Source: Sutcliffiella deserti (GTDB lineage: Bacteria > Bacillota > Bacilli > Bacillales > Bacillaceae_I). Taken from it: a stretch of 64,000 nt of DNA. Positions 15,935 to 23,613 of this stretch are shown here, piece after piece. A program made the translations under genes and the position numbers. Location: contig NZ_JAIQDB010000002.1 of assembly GCF_020037475.1 (NCBI RefSeq), positions 434,001 to 498,000 of the forward strand, given 5' to 3'. The notes under the pieces were generated by a model. That model was given only the letters and a program-made list of their open reading frames with translations, made no database searches and was not told the origin of the DNA. The first letter of the stretch is position 1; the number at the start of each line of letters is the position of its first letter.

Positions 15935-16696
15935 ATGAAGCATAAAATTGCAGCACAGCTATACACAGTGCGAGAACTATTAGAGGCGGATTTTCCTGGA
16001 GTATTAAAAGAAATTAAAGAAATGGGTTATGCAGCGGTGGAATTAGCAGGAATGCACGGGCATGATCCTAGAGAAATCGCTTCCGTACTAAGGGAATTAG
16101 ATTTACAAGTTGCGGGAATGCATGTGAGTCTTGAAAGTTTCCGCAAAGAGCTCTCTAGAGTTTTAGAAGAAGCAGAAATTTTTCAAACAAAAAATTTAAT
16201 CTTACCGTATTTAGAGGAAGAAGATCGAACGGTGGAAAGTTATACTGCTATAAAGGCAGAGTTTAATGCGCTGGCAGAGGAACTAAAAAATCAAGGCTAC
16301 CGTATATGCTATCATCATCATGATTTTGAATTTGAGACAAAGATTGAAGGAAAGAGCGCCCTGGAATATTTATTGGAGCCTACGCAAGACAATCTTATCT
16401 TAGCAGAATTAGACGTGTACTGGTTAGAAAAAAGTGGAAAGGAAATTCTTCCTTTTCTCGAACGTTATGCCAATAGAATACCAAATATTCACTTGAAGGA
16501 TATGGCAAAGGGTAAGGATAAATCCTTTGCGGAAGTTGGTACAGGGATTATTGCCTTTGAACCTATTTTGCAATGGGGAGAGAAGAACGGGGTGGAATGG
16601 TATGTTGTGGAACAAGATATATGTGCAGGAAACCCGCTTGACAGCCTAAGGACTAGTATTAAATATCTGCATTATTTAATTGATCAACAAAACTAA
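15935..16696 (+). CDS. Sugar phosphate isomerase/epimerase family protein (short form)
   Basis: A 253-residue TIM-barrel protein of the same superfamily as its upstream neighbour but shorter and quite different in sequence. It has KIAAQLYTVRELLEADFPGV at the start, YHHHDFEFETKI, LAELDVYWLEKSGKEILPFL, IPNIHLKDMAKGKDKSFAEV and VEQD near the end, with the metal-binding Glu/Asp/His pattern. The start at ATG 15935 is chosen because GGAGGAG sits 8 bases upstream; an ATG 11 codons earlier lacks such a site. A terminator before it implies its own promoter, probably around TTCGTTAAA and TATAAA near 15874-15895. Confidence 0.9.
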   Translation: MKHKIAAQLYTVRELLEADFPGVLKEIKEMGYAAVELAGMHGHDPREIASVLRELDLQVAGMHVSLESFRKELSRVLEEAEIFQTKNLILPYLEEEDRTVESYTAIKAEFNALAEELKNQGYRICYHHHDFEFETKIEGKSALEYLLEPTQDNLILAELDVYWLEKSGKEILPFLERYANRIPNIHLKDMAKGKDKSFAEVGTGIIAFEPILQWGEKNGVEWYVVEQDICAGNPLDSLRTSIKYLHYLIDQQN

Positions 16697-16708
16697 ATCT
16701 TCAATATA

Positions 16709-16737
16709 AAAGAGGTTCGTTTCATCGAACCTCTTAA
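16709..16737. terminator. Bidirectional terminator
   Basis: AAGAGGTTCG pairs perfectly with CGAACCTCTT; A/T runs lie on both sides. It separates the isomerase gene from the convergent PilZ gene. Confidence 0.9.
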
Positions 16738-16739
16738 AT

Positions 16740-17114
16740 TTAATCTTGTGAAGACAAGAGGCGATGGTTTTTTTGAAATTCTTTTAGGGCAAAGATAATT
16801 TGTTCCTCAAATGCGTCCGAAATCAATGCTACTCCGTAATGATAGGAAGGATAGACTTTCTTTTGCCACATAATATTCCCTATCAATGGTATTTCTCTGC
16901 TGCCGATGATAATCTTCATAGAAATTTCGACAAGCTGATTGGAAGGGATGTTCAGGTCACACTGCATCCTTAATCCGCTGGGGCTGATATCTAACACCTG
17001 TGCTTCCCCCTCAGAGGAGGCAATGGTCTTTCCATTCATTCTACTTATAAAAAAGACACCTTTCACAGGTATTCCAAATTCATAACGAAACGGCTCATTC
17101 CGCTTATACTTCAT
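16740..17114 (-). CDS. PilZ domain protein
   Basis: A 124-residue single PilZ domain, a probable cyclic di-GMP receptor. Arg5 and Arg10 lie in the N-terminal arm (KRNEPFRYEF) and D42-x-S44-x-x-G47 (DISPSGLRM) is the second half of the binding signature; the arginine spacing is one longer than the textbook RxxxR. The body (VEISMKIIIGSREIPLIGNI, YHYGVALI) forms the beta barrel. It is monocistronic. An HD-GYP phosphodiesterase gene at the other end of the window belongs to the same signalling field but is not linked. Confidence 0.88.
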   Translation of the reverse strand: MKYKRNEPFRYEFGIPVKGVFFISRMNGKTIASSEGEAQVLDISPSGLRMQCDLNIPSNQLVEISMKIIIGSREIPLIGNIMWQKKVYPSYHYGVALISDAFEEQIIFALKEFQKNHRLLSSQD

Positions 17115-17190
17115 CTATACTCCTCCATACATATACATAAAACAACCTAATAAAAACAAACTAACAAGATAACTTCGACGTAATTGTTGA

Positions 17191-17221
17191 AATTCCTGCT
17201 GGGGTCTGGCCCCTCAGGAAA
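17191..17221. repeat. Dispersed hairpin with GGGGTCTGGCCCC core
   Basis: AATTCCTG...CAGGAA flanks GGGGTCTGGCCCC (17201-17213), followed by a T run. Related hairpins are at 21060, 21953 and 28375. Confidence 0.75.
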
Positions 17222-17237
17222 GTTTTTTATACAAGAG

Positions 17238-17266
17238 TTGACAAAATACCTAAGGGGGTATATTAT
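17238..17266 (+). promoter_or_regulatory. cstR promoter with a CstR-like operator
   Basis: TTGACA (17238-17243) and TATTAT (17261-17266) are 17 bp apart. Between them ATACCTAAGGGGGTAT (17246-17261) is an inverted repeat of ATACC/GGTAT with a G-rich centre, as expected for CsoR/CstR operators. This implies autorepression. Confidence 0.8.
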
Positions 17267-17332
17267 AGGGTACATAGTGATTAGCCGCGGGGCCAGACGC
17301 TGCGGTAGATGATGGTTGGAGGTTAGATGTTT

Positions 17333-17593
17333 ATGGAGTATAACAATCAGGTGAAGAACCGTTTGAAGCGAGCGGAAGGACAGATTCGTGGTGTGCTTCA
17401 TATGATGGAGCAGGGTGAAGATTGCCGTGATGTGGTGATGCAATTGAATGCTGCGAAAACAGCCATTGATCGTGCAATTGGAGTCATCGTTAGCACAAAT
17501 CTTGAAGAATGCGTCCGTCAGAATGTACTCAATGGAGAAGATACGAGCGATGTTGTGAAACAAGCGGTGGATCTTCTTATCAAAAGCAGATAA
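17333..17593 (+). CDS. cstR: CstR-type persulfide-sensing repressor (CsoR family)
   Basis: Helical DNA-binding repressor. From ATG 17333 the protein has 86 residues with Cys31 (GEDCRDVV) and Cys60 (TNLEECVRQ), the two cysteines that form the polysulfide cross-link in Staphylococcus CstR. The position where copper-sensing CsoR has its His ligand, four residues before the second Cys, is Asn, which argues against a copper sensor. An ATG two codons upstream (17327) is possible but only 4 bases from GGAGG; 17333 is 10 bases away. It sits at the head of a sulfur-transfer gene cluster, and its operators occur in front of itself, tusA and the MBL gene. Confidence 0.92.
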   Translation: MEYNNQVKNRLKRAEGQIRGVLHMMEQGEDCRDVVMQLNAAKTAIDRAIGVIVSTNLEECVRQNVLNGEDTSDVVKQAVDLLIKSR

Positions 17594-17602
17594 ATGAAGA
17601 GG

Positions 17603-17631
17603 TTGACAAATTCATAGATGCTTGTTAATAT
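17603..17631 (+). promoter_or_regulatory. Promoter of the tusA-dsrE-rhodanese operon
   Basis: TTGACA (17603-17608), 17 bp, TAATAT (17626-17631). The -10 overlaps the first of five CstR-like operators. Transcription would start about 235 bp before tusA. Confidence 0.75.
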
Positions 17632-17820
17632 ACCGGTATGGGTATATTAACGCTTTGAAAAATACCCACACAGGTATCGAGTGAAAGTATATTTTTTTAT
17701 TCAATTAAATACCCCTGTAGGTATAAAATGAATCCTGATATTTTTTTAAATAATTTAATACCCTGTAAGGTATATAAAGCAACCAAATTTTTTTACCCAA
17801 TTATATACCCCTATGGGTAT
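17630..17820. promoter_or_regulatory. Array of five CstR-like operators in 191 bp
   Basis: 16-bp inverted repeats: ATACCGGTATGGGTAT (17630-17645), ATACCCACACAGGTAT (17662-17677), ATACCCCTGTAGGTAT (17709-17724), ATACCCTGTAAGGTAT (17758-17773), ATACCCCTATGGGTAT (17805-17820). The last four are spaced 47, 49 and 47 bp, and the spacers behind sites 2, 3 and 4 each hold a run of seven T at a similar position, so that part is a degenerate tandem repeat. Sites 2-5 lie in the transcribed leader. Confidence 0.85.
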
Positions 17821-17870
17821 ATAAGGTTATAAATAATAATAAAACTAAAACACTCAAGGAGGAAATTAAC

Positions 17871-18098
17871 ATGAACGTAAACAAAGTATTAGATGCCAAA
17901 GGATTGGCTTGTCCAATGCCATTAGTAAAAACGAAGAAGGCTTTAAACGACCTAAATCCAGGTGAAATATTAGAAGTAATTACAACAGACAAAGGTGCGA
18001 AATCAGATCTTACAGCATGGACTAAAGCTACGGGCAATGAACTAATCGACACAAAAGAAGAGCAAGACGTATTTACTTTTTATATAAAAAAAGGTTAA
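17871..18098 (+). CDS. TusA-family sulfurtransferase
   Basis: A 75-residue sulfur-carrier protein. The N-terminal motif LDAKGLACPMPLVKTKKAL places the persulfide-carrying Cys at residue 14 in CPxP. The rest (GEILEVITTDKGAKSDLTAW) is the usual two-layer fold. In CstR clusters TusA proteins relay sulfane sulfur between rhodaneses and DsrE proteins. Ribosome binding site AAGGAGG. It is close to the TusA half of the fusion at 19312, suggesting duplication within the cluster. The next gene begins 11 bp after the stop. Confidence 0.94.
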   Translation: MNVNKVLDAKGLACPMPLVKTKKALNDLNPGEILEVITTDKGAKSDLTAWTKATGNELIDTKEEQDVFTFYIKKG

Positions 18099-18109
18099 GG
18101 GGGAAATGA

Positions 18110-18595
18110 ATGATGACAACAGAAAAAAAGAAAACGACGATCGTATTATTCAGTGGAGATTATGATAAGGCAATGGCTGCTTATATTATCGCAAACGGTG
18201 CTGCAGCGTATGATCATGAAGTGACGATCTTCCATACTTTCTGGGGATTGAATGCCTTACGTAAAGAAGAATTAGTTCCGGTGAAGAAGAATTTTATTGA
18301 AAAAATGTTTGGAAAAATGATGCCGCGTGGTGCAAATAAGTTACCTTTATCAACGATGAACATGGCCGGAATGGGTCCTAAAATGATTAAAGGCATCATG
18401 AAAAAGCATAATGTACAGTCTTTACCAAACTTAATTGAAATGGCAAAAGAGCAGGATATTAAGTTAGTTGGGTGTCAAATGACGGTTGACTTGCTAGGTT
18501 TAAAGCATGAAGAAATGCTCGATGGAATTGAGTACGCAGGAGTAGGCGCATATTTAGGCGATGCATCCGAAGGTAATGTTAACTTATTCATATAG
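18110..18595 (+). CDS. DsrE/DsrF-like sulfur-carrier protein
   Basis: A 161-residue DsrE/F/H-like protein of the longer (DsrE2-type) form. It starts TTIVLFSGDYDKAMAAYIIA, has a Met-rich middle (KMFGKMMPRG, MNMAGMGPKMIKGIMKKHN) and IKLVGCQMTVDLLGLKHEEM, where the conserved Cys accepts sulfur. It is expected to work with the TusA and rhodanese proteins around it. Two ATG codons stand in a row (18110, 18113) behind AAGGGGGAAATGA. Confidence 0.9.
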   Translation: MMTTEKKKTTIVLFSGDYDKAMAAYIIANGAAAYDHEVTIFHTFWGLNALRKEELVPVKKNFIEKMFGKMMPRGANKLPLSTMNMAGMGPKMIKGIMKKHNVQSLPNLIEMAKEQDIKLVGCQMTVDLLGLKHEEMLDGIEYAGVGAYLGDASEGNVNLFI

Positions 18596-18610
18596 GATGT
18601 GAAAGTATCG

Positions 18611-18967
18611 ATGGAACTGATTCAATATGTTCTAATTGGCGCAATAATAGTATTTGCCATTTTAAAAATTAAACCGACAGCTGGAGTACGACAGCTTACA
18701 ACGACAGATTTGAAACAAGAATTAAGCGACAACAGCAAGCAGTTTATTGATGTTCGAACGCCAGGGGAATACAAGGGACGTCATATAAAACAATTCAGGA
18801 ACTTACCTTTGGCAACGTTACACACAGAGGCGGGTAAGCTTTCAAAGGAAAAAGAGGTCGTTGTTATCTGCCAAAGTGGTATGCGCAGTAATGCTGCCGT
18901 TAAGAAATTGAAAAAGCTCGGTTTCACTAAAGTAGCAAACGTGAAGGGCGGCATGAATGCCTGGTAA
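18611..18967 (+). CDS. Membrane-anchored rhodanese
   Basis: A single rhodanese domain of about 118 residues behind an N-terminal hydrophobic helix (LIQYVLIGAIIVFAILKI), so it is probably tethered to the membrane. FIDVRTPGEYKGRHI and the active-site loop VVICQSGMRSN, with the catalytic Cys and a terminal Arg, are intact; GGMNAW closes the domain. A GTG at 18599 would add four residues but has no ribosome binding site. It follows dsrE almost directly, so it belongs to the operon. Confidence 0.9.
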   Translation: MELIQYVLIGAIIVFAILKIKPTAGVRQLTTTDLKQELSDNSKQFIDVRTPGEYKGRHIKQFRNLPLATLHTEAGKLSKEKEVVVICQSGMRSNAAVKKLKKLGFTKVANVKGGMNAW

Positions 18968-18991
18968 TTGTAGAAGAAGGGGGAATTGGTG

Positions 18992-19288
18992 ATGAAGCAA
19001 ATCTCAACAAAAGAACTAGAAGCGATGTTAGCGAGTGAGGCTGACGTATCTATTATTGATGTAAGAGAAGCGGAAGAAGTAGCAGAGGGTAAAATTCCGG
19101 CAGCAAAGAATATTCCTCTGAGCTTACTCGAATTTCGCACTCAAGATATTAATAGGAAGAAAGAGCATATTATCGTATGTCGCTCTGGTGCGAGAAGCGG
19201 TCAAGCAACGATGTTTTTAGAAGAAAAGGGATTCAATGTAACCAATATGGTTGGTGGAATGCTGGAGTGGGAAGGCGAAGTAAAATAA
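18992..19288 (+). CDS. Rhodanese-like sulfurtransferase
   Basis: A soluble single-domain rhodanese of 98 residues. IIDVREAEEVAEGKIPAAKN, the loop IIVCRSGARSG with the catalytic Cys, and MVGGMLEWEGEVK are all present. It transfers sulfane sulfur between thiols, probably to the TusA-rhodanese fusion next door. The start ATG 18992 follows AGAAGGGGG. Confidence 0.92.
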   Translation: MKQISTKELEAMLASEADVSIIDVREAEEVAEGKIPAAKNIPLSLLEFRTQDINRKKEHIIVCRSGARSGQATMFLEEKGFNVTNMVGGMLEWEGEVK

Positions 19289-19311
19289 TACTGTCAAGGG
19301 AGTTGTTATAA

Positions 19312-19863
19312 ATGAAGGTAGATTTAACGCTTGATGCAAAAGGATTAGCTTGCCCGATGCCCATCGTACGTACGAAAAAGTCAATGGAACAGATTGAGGC
19401 TGGCGAAGTGCTAGAGGTCATAGCAACAGACAAGGGTTCGAAAGCTGATATAGCTGCATGGGCTGAAAAAGTAGGTCACCAGTATTTAGGTACAAAGGAA
19501 GAGGACGATCTTTTAAAGCATTACATCCGAAAAGCACGTTCTGATGAAGAAAAAGCAGAACAAATGCATCCGCACGTAACAAGTAATGAAGAACTACAAG
19601 CAAGATTACAGGATGAGGTTACGATAATTGATGTTCGTGAGCCAGCAGAATATGCATTTGGCCACATTCCTGGTGCTATCTCAATTCCACTTGGAGAATT
19701 AGAAGAGCATGTAGAAGGTTTGGATAAAACGAGAGAAACGTTTATTGTTTGCCGAACTGGCAGCCGTAGTGATCTTGCTGCACAAAAGTTAACGGAAAAA
19801 GGATTTAGCAGTGTATTCAATGTGATTCCTGGGATGTCTCAATGGAACGGTCCGACTGCCTAA
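19312..19863 (+). CDS. TusA-rhodanese fusion protein
   Basis: A 183-residue two-domain sulfur-transfer protein. Residues 1-75 are a TusA domain with CPMP (Cys14); residues about 88-183 are a rhodanese domain with IIDVREPAEYAFGHIPGAIS and the active loop IVCRTGSRSD. A linker rich in Glu and Lys joins them. Such fusions let persulfide pass directly from the rhodanese to the carrier. Its TusA half resembles the separate TusA at 17871. Confidence 0.94.
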   Translation: MKVDLTLDAKGLACPMPIVRTKKSMEQIEAGEVLEVIATDKGSKADIAAWAEKVGHQYLGTKEEDDLLKHYIRKARSDEEKAEQMHPHVTSNEELQARLQDEVTIIDVREPAEYAFGHIPGAISIPLGELEEHVEGLDKTRETFIVCRTGSRSDLAAQKLTEKGFSSVFNVIPGMSQWNGPTA

Positions 19864-19881
19864 ATTTTTTTAACTAAAATT

Positions 19882-19897
19882 ATACTATAGGGGGTAT
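19882..19897. promoter_or_regulatory. CstR-like operator before the rhodanese-MBL gene
   Basis: ATACTATAGGGGGTAT has the ATAC/GGTAT ends and G-rich centre of the sites near cstR. It overlaps TATACT, a possible -10, and the ribosome binding site region, suggesting a second, internal regulated promoter; the -35 is weak. Confidence 0.6.
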
Positions 19898-19902
19898 TTT
19901 AC

Positions 19903-21030
19903 ATGTTGAACGCAATGACTGCTAAAGAAATCACGAAGAAAGTTTTAAATAACGACCCATTATTTATTTTAGATGTCCGGAATGAAGATGCATACGCTGA
20001 TTGGAAGATTGAAGGCGCATCTGTTGAGCATAAAAATATTCCGTATTTTGATTTAATGGAAGGTGTAGAAGAGATTCTTGGGGATATACCTTCCGAAAAT
20101 GTCCTTGTGGTTTGTGCAAAAGAAGGCTCTTCCATCTTTGTTGGAGAGATGCTAGATGAAGCAGGTGTGAAAAATGTGTCCTATTTACAAGGCGGGATGA
20201 AAGCTTGGAGTGAATACCTAGAGCCGGTAAAAGTAGCTGATCTAGCTGATGGCGGTACGTTATATCAATTCGTTCGTATCGGAAAAGGCTGTTTGTCCTA
20301 CCTTGTTGAGTCGGACGGCGAAGCAATGATTATTGATTCCACACGTATGGTTGATCAGTATATCTCTTTTGTAGAAGCTAACGGGTTAAAGGTAGTGCAT
20401 GTGGCTGACACACACTTGCATGCCGATCATATTTCAGGCGGCCGTATGCTGCGTGAAGCAACGAATGCTACCTACTGGCTACCACCAAAGGATGCAGAAG
20501 AGGTAACCTTTGCTTATGAAAAGCTTGAAGATGGAGTGGAAATTACGGTTGGTTCTACAAAAGTAGCCGTTCAGGCAATCTACTCCCCAGGTCATACCAT
20601 TGGAAGTACTTCCTTTGTTGTCGACAATCGCTTCTTATTAAGCGGGGACATCTTGTTTGTTGAGTCAATTGGTCGTCCAGATTTAGCTGGAAAAGCAGAG
20701 GACTGGGTAGCAGATCTTCGTGAAACACTGTATGCACGTTATAAAGAGCTATCTGATGAATTGATTGTTCTACCAGCACACTTCGGAACAATGTCTGAAG
20801 TTGGGGAAGGCGGATTAGTTGCTGCTCGTTTAGGTGACTTGTTCAAGAATAATGCGGGATTAAACATCGAGGACGAAGAAGAGTTCCGTAAGCTAGTATC
20901 CGAAAACCTACCGCCCCAACCAAACGCATACCAACAAATCCGTGAAATGAACATGGGTAAAATCAACCCAACAGACGACGAACAACGCGACATGGAAATC
21001 GGCCCCAACCGCTGTGCCGTCCACGGATAA
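19903..21030 (+). CDS. Rhodanese-MBL fusion, probable persulfide dioxygenase
   Basis: A 375-residue two-domain enzyme. The rhodanese domain comes first ([20 protein letters not shown]; active loop VVCAKEGSS with Cys; GGMKAW near residue 104), followed by an ETHE1-like metallo-beta-lactamase domain with [35 protein letters not shown] and LPAHFG. These supply the mononuclear iron ligands of persulfide dioxygenases, which oxidise glutathione- or other thiol-bound persulfide to sulfite. In Staphylococcus CstB the MBL precedes the rhodanese domains; here the order is reversed. Sulfite could leave through the TauE-like protein that follows. Confidence 0.92.
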   Translation: MLNAMTAKEITKKVLNNDPLFILDVRNEDAYADWKIEGASVEHKNIPYFDLMEGVEEILGDIPSENVLVVCAKEGSSIFVGEMLDEAGVKNVSYLQGGMKAWSEYLEPVKVADLADGGTLYQFVRIGKGCLSYLVESDGEAMIIDSTRMVDQYISFVEANGLKVVHVADTHLHADHISGGRMLREATNATYWLPPKDAEEVTFAYEKLEDGVEITVGSTKVAVQAIYSPGHTIGSTSFVVDNRFLLSGDILFVESIGRPDLAGKAEDWVADLRETLYARYKELSDELIVLPAHFGTMSEVGEGGLVAARLGDLFKNNAGLNIEDEEEFRKLVSENLPPQPNAYQQIREMNMGKINPTDDEQRDMEIGPNRCAVHG

Positions 21031-21059
21031 CAACATTACAAGAGTATGACTGGGAGATT

Positions 21060-21095
21060 AAATTCCTGTTTGGGGCCAGACCCCGGCAGGAATTT
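21060..21095. repeat. Dispersed hairpin with GGGGCCAGACCCC core, terminator-like
   Basis: AAATTCCTG pairs with CAGGAATTT around GGGGCCAGACCCC (21072-21084), the reverse complement of the core at 17201. It stands between the persulfide dioxygenase and tauE genes. Confidence 0.78.
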
Positions 21096-21127
21096 CTTCC
21101 TTCATGCCGAACGGAGGAGGGGATTGG

Positions 21128-21913
21128 ATGATGGAGTTTGATTTTATGTGGGTTTTGACGTTGTTTATGATTGGTTTTGTGGGGTCGTTTGTTTCTGGAA
21201 TGGTCGGGATTGGAGGATCAATCATTAAGTATCCGATGTTATTGTATATCCCGCCATTGCTTGGTTTAACGGCTTTAACAGCTCATGAGGTTTCAGGAGT
21301 CAGTGCAGTGCAAGTGTTTTTCGCAACTATCTCAGGAGTTTGGGCATACCGGAAAGGCGGATTTCTTAACAAGGAGCTTATCCTATATATGGGGGTAAGC
21401 ATTTTAATTGGTAGCTTTATCGGAGGGTATGGATCTCAATTTATGAATGAGGATTCTATTAACCTTGTGTATGGCGTGTTGGCTCTAATTGCTGTTGTGA
21501 TGATGTTTGTACCCAAAAAGGGTATAGATACTATTCCATTTGATCAAGTAACCTTTAACAAACCGCTTGCAGCTACTTTGGCATTTATCGTAGGTATTGG
21601 CTCAGGTATTGTGGGAGCGGCAGGGGCTTTTCTACTTGTACCTATTATGCTGGTTGTGCTTAAAATACCTACGAGAATGACAATAGCTACCTCATTAGCA
21701 ATTACCTTTATCTCATCAATAGGTAGTACAGTCGGTAAGATTACAACAGGGCAGGTTTTACTGGTCCCAGCGATCGTAATGGTGATTGCCAGTATAATAG
21801 CGGCACCAATTGGAGCAAAGCTCGGACAAAAGCTAAACACCAAAGTATTGCAGTGGAGTTTAGCATTGCTGATCTTGGCAACGACCATTAAGATCTGGAC
21901 AGATATCCTTTAA
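21128..21913 (+). CDS. TauE/SafE family sulfite exporter
   Basis: Integral membrane protein, 261 residues, with about eight hydrophobic segments in two related halves: [20 protein letters not shown] in the first and [20 protein letters not shown] in the second, the family repeats. Members carry sulfite, sulfoacetate or similar anions across the membrane. The position after a persulfide dioxygenase makes sulfite or thiosulfate export likely (inference). ATG 21128 is chosen for GGAGGAGG 8 bases upstream. Confidence 0.92.
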   Translation: MMEFDFMWVLTLFMIGFVGSFVSGMVGIGGSIIKYPMLLYIPPLLGLTALTAHEVSGVSAVQVFFATISGVWAYRKGGFLNKELILYMGVSILIGSFIGGYGSQFMNEDSINLVYGVLALIAVVMMFVPKKGIDTIPFDQVTFNKPLAATLAFIVGIGSGIVGAAGAFLLVPIMLVVLKIPTRMTIATSLAITFISSIGSTVGKITTGQVLLVPAIVMVIASIIAAPIGAKLGQKLNTKVLQWSLALLILATTIKIWTDIL

Positions 21914-21952
21914 AATGTGTTTAACCTGTTTAATATTCGGTGTATAGGAAAA

Positions 21953-21990
21953 AACTCCTGCCGGGGTCTGGCCCCGGCAGGAGTTTTTTT
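21953..21990 (+). terminator. Perfect hairpin terminator, member of the GGGGTCTGGCCCC family
   Basis: AACTCCTGCCGGGG pairs with CCCCGGCAGGAGTT around TCTGG, followed by seven T. It ends the sulfur cluster. Confidence 0.92.
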
Positions 21991-22106
21991 CTCCTTAAAA
22001 CAGGGATTCTAAATATTCATATAAATTTACCTGTTACCCTATCTGATAGTTTCCATTATGTGTATAATGAAGACAAAAGATTGAAGGGCAAAGGTTGTCA
22101 TATATT

Positions 22107-22562
22107 ATGTGGGATATATTGTTTTTTTTCTTCATTGTAGTGCCGCTTGTTCACCTTATTCATGAAAGTGGCCATGTTTTAGTAGCGAAGCTTTTTAGGG
22201 TCTCTGGCACACAAATTGTTATTGGAGTGGGAAGAAGCATTGGGAACATAACCATCTCTGATACGATAATTAAGTGTAACCTCATTCCGTTCCTGGGTGG
22301 ATATTCAACAAACGATAAAGAGGGTCATCTTACATATGGGCAGCAGGCATGCATCTCAATAGGTGGTCCAATGCTTAACTTTCTTTCCATAATCGTCGTA
22401 CTTCCTTTTTTAAATGTTTTTACCCACTTTCTAATAGATTTTTTTATATATTTTAGCTTATGGATCGGTATTGTAAACCTTATTCCTTTTAAAGTAGGGG
22501 ATAAAAAGTCAGATGGCTGGCAAATTGCCGCTTCGGTTATTAAACTAGTAAGAAGAAATTAG
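22107..22562 (+). CDS. Site-2-protease-like (M50) membrane protein
   Basis: A 151-residue hydrophobic protein. HLIHESGH carries the zinc-binding HExxH within the first transmembrane helix; GGPMLNFLSIIVVLPF is a second helix, and GIVNLIPFKVGDKKSDGWQI near the end resembles the N-x-x-P-x-x-x-DG motif that supplies the third zinc ligand. This is a minimal intramembrane metalloprotease core without PDZ domain. The substrate is unknown. The start is uncertain: ATG 22107, or TTG 22095 nearer to AAAGG. It is followed after 15 bp by the YueD gene. Confidence 0.78.
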   Translation: MWDILFFFFIVVPLVHLIHESGHVLVAKLFRVSGTQIVIGVGRSIGNITISDTIIKCNLIPFLGGYSTNDKEGHLTYGQQACISIGGPMLNFLSIIVVLPFLNVFTHFLIDFFIYFSLWIGIVNLIPFKVGDKKSDGWQIAASVIKLVRRN

Positions 22563-22577
22563 ATTAGGAGTGTGAGT

Positions 22578-23336
22578 ATGAAATATTTTATTATAACGGG
22601 AGCTTCTAAAGGGTTAGGCGAAGCTACTGTCAAACAATTATTAAAGGAAAATCATCATGTGGTTTGTATTGCACGCAGTGAGAACAAAGAACTGGAGGCA
22701 GAAGCAGCAAGAAGAGGTGGAGAAATTACCTTTCTGCAAGAGGACTTGAGCAAGCATGAACGAGTGACAGGAATAGTACAATATCTTTTAGCGAAGATTG
22801 AAAATGATGAGAATGTCGAAGAGCTTTATTTTATCAACAATGCAGGAATGGTAGATCCGATAAAGCCTGCGGGGAAGGCCGATGAGCAACTTATTACAAC
22901 GAGCATTCATTTAAACTTATTAGCCCCTATGCTGATTACCAATGAGTTTCTTCGCCTAACAGAAGAGTGGGCGTGCAAGAAGGTCATTGTCAATATTAGC
23001 TCGGGTGCAGCAAATCGACCGATCTATGGGTGGAGTACATATGGCACCACAAAAGCAGGCCTTGATATGTTTACCAAATCTGTCGGTCATGAGCAAACAA
23101 CAGCGAACCACCCTACAATGGTTCTCTCTTTCTCTCCAGGAGTAATGGATACAGAAATGCAAGGGAAAATTCGACAATCAGATAAAGCGGACTTCACGAA
23201 TGTCGATGTTTTTCAAAATTATTATGAAAATGGAGAACTGCGGTCACCAGAATTTGTAGCCGAAAAATTGCTAGAGTTGATTTTAACTGATCGAATTGAG
23301 AATGGCAGAGTTTATGATATTAAAGAGTTTGTTTAA
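22578..23336 (+). CDS. yueD: YueD-like short-chain reductase (benzil reductase type)
   Basis: A 252-residue SDR resembling Bacillus YueD, which reduces benzil to (S)-benzoin and is related to sepiapterin reductases. Visible are IITGASKGLGEA, NNAGMVDPIKPAG, the active Ser in VNISSGAANRP, YGTTKAGLDM with the catalytic Tyr and Lys, and SFSPGVMDTEMQ. The N-terminal SASK-GLG form and the C-terminal ENGRVYDIKEFV separate it from FabG-like enzymes. The natural substrate is unknown. ATG 22578 follows AGGAGTG. Confidence 0.85.
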   Translation: MKYFIITGASKGLGEATVKQLLKENHHVVCIARSENKELEAEAARRGGEITFLQEDLSKHERVTGIVQYLLAKIENDENVEELYFINNAGMVDPIKPAGKADEQLITTSIHLNLLAPMLITNEFLRLTEEWACKKVIVNISSGAANRPIYGWSTYGTTKAGLDMFTKSVGHEQTTANHPTMVLSFSPGVMDTEMQGKIRQSDKADFTNVDVFQNYYENGELRSPEFVAEKLLELILTDRIENGRVYDIKEFV

Positions 23337-23337
23337 A

Positions 23338-23363
23338 AGAAGGCCCCCAATCGAGGGTCTTTT
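23338..23363 (+). terminator. Terminator behind yueD
   Basis: AAGGCCCCC pairs with GAGGGTCTT around AATC, followed by eight T. Confidence 0.8.
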
Positions 23364-23512
23364 TTTTATGAAAACCTCACAACAACATTTTCCTGTTTTC
23401 AACAGAGTATTACAAATTATATAAAAAATATGAAAAAAAGTAGAAACTTACCTTTACTTATACGCTCACATTCAAGCATAATATAAGTGGAATTGTTCGA
23501 CTATAGCGAATT

Positions 23513-23566
23513 TTTACAATTACTTTACAGTCTAACAACAATGCATTTACAAAATTCGCGTATATT
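23513..23566 (+). promoter_or_regulatory. Candidate Pho box and promoter of the YhcR-like gene
   Basis: TTTACA occurs at 23513, 23524 and 23546, with a degenerate copy (ACAACA) at 23535: four repeats at an exact 11-bp period. PhoP boxes in Bacillus are TT(A/T/C)ACA-like direct repeats with this period upstream of a -10. TATATT at 23561-23566 lies at the expected distance, with no -35. This suggests induction under phosphate starvation. Confidence 0.65.
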
Positions 23567-23613
23567 TGATAAGTGCAGGACATGTTCCAAACAATTTTAA
23601 GGGGGAATTAAGA

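Noticed and set aside
17333-17593. Copper-sensing CsoR
   Set aside because: The His ligand position is Asn and the neighbours are sulfur-transfer genes, without copA or copZ.
17630-17820. Operator hairpins as RNA attenuators or a riboswitch in the tusA leader
   Set aside because: The stems are short, T runs are about 15 bases from the stems, and the sequences match protein operators better.
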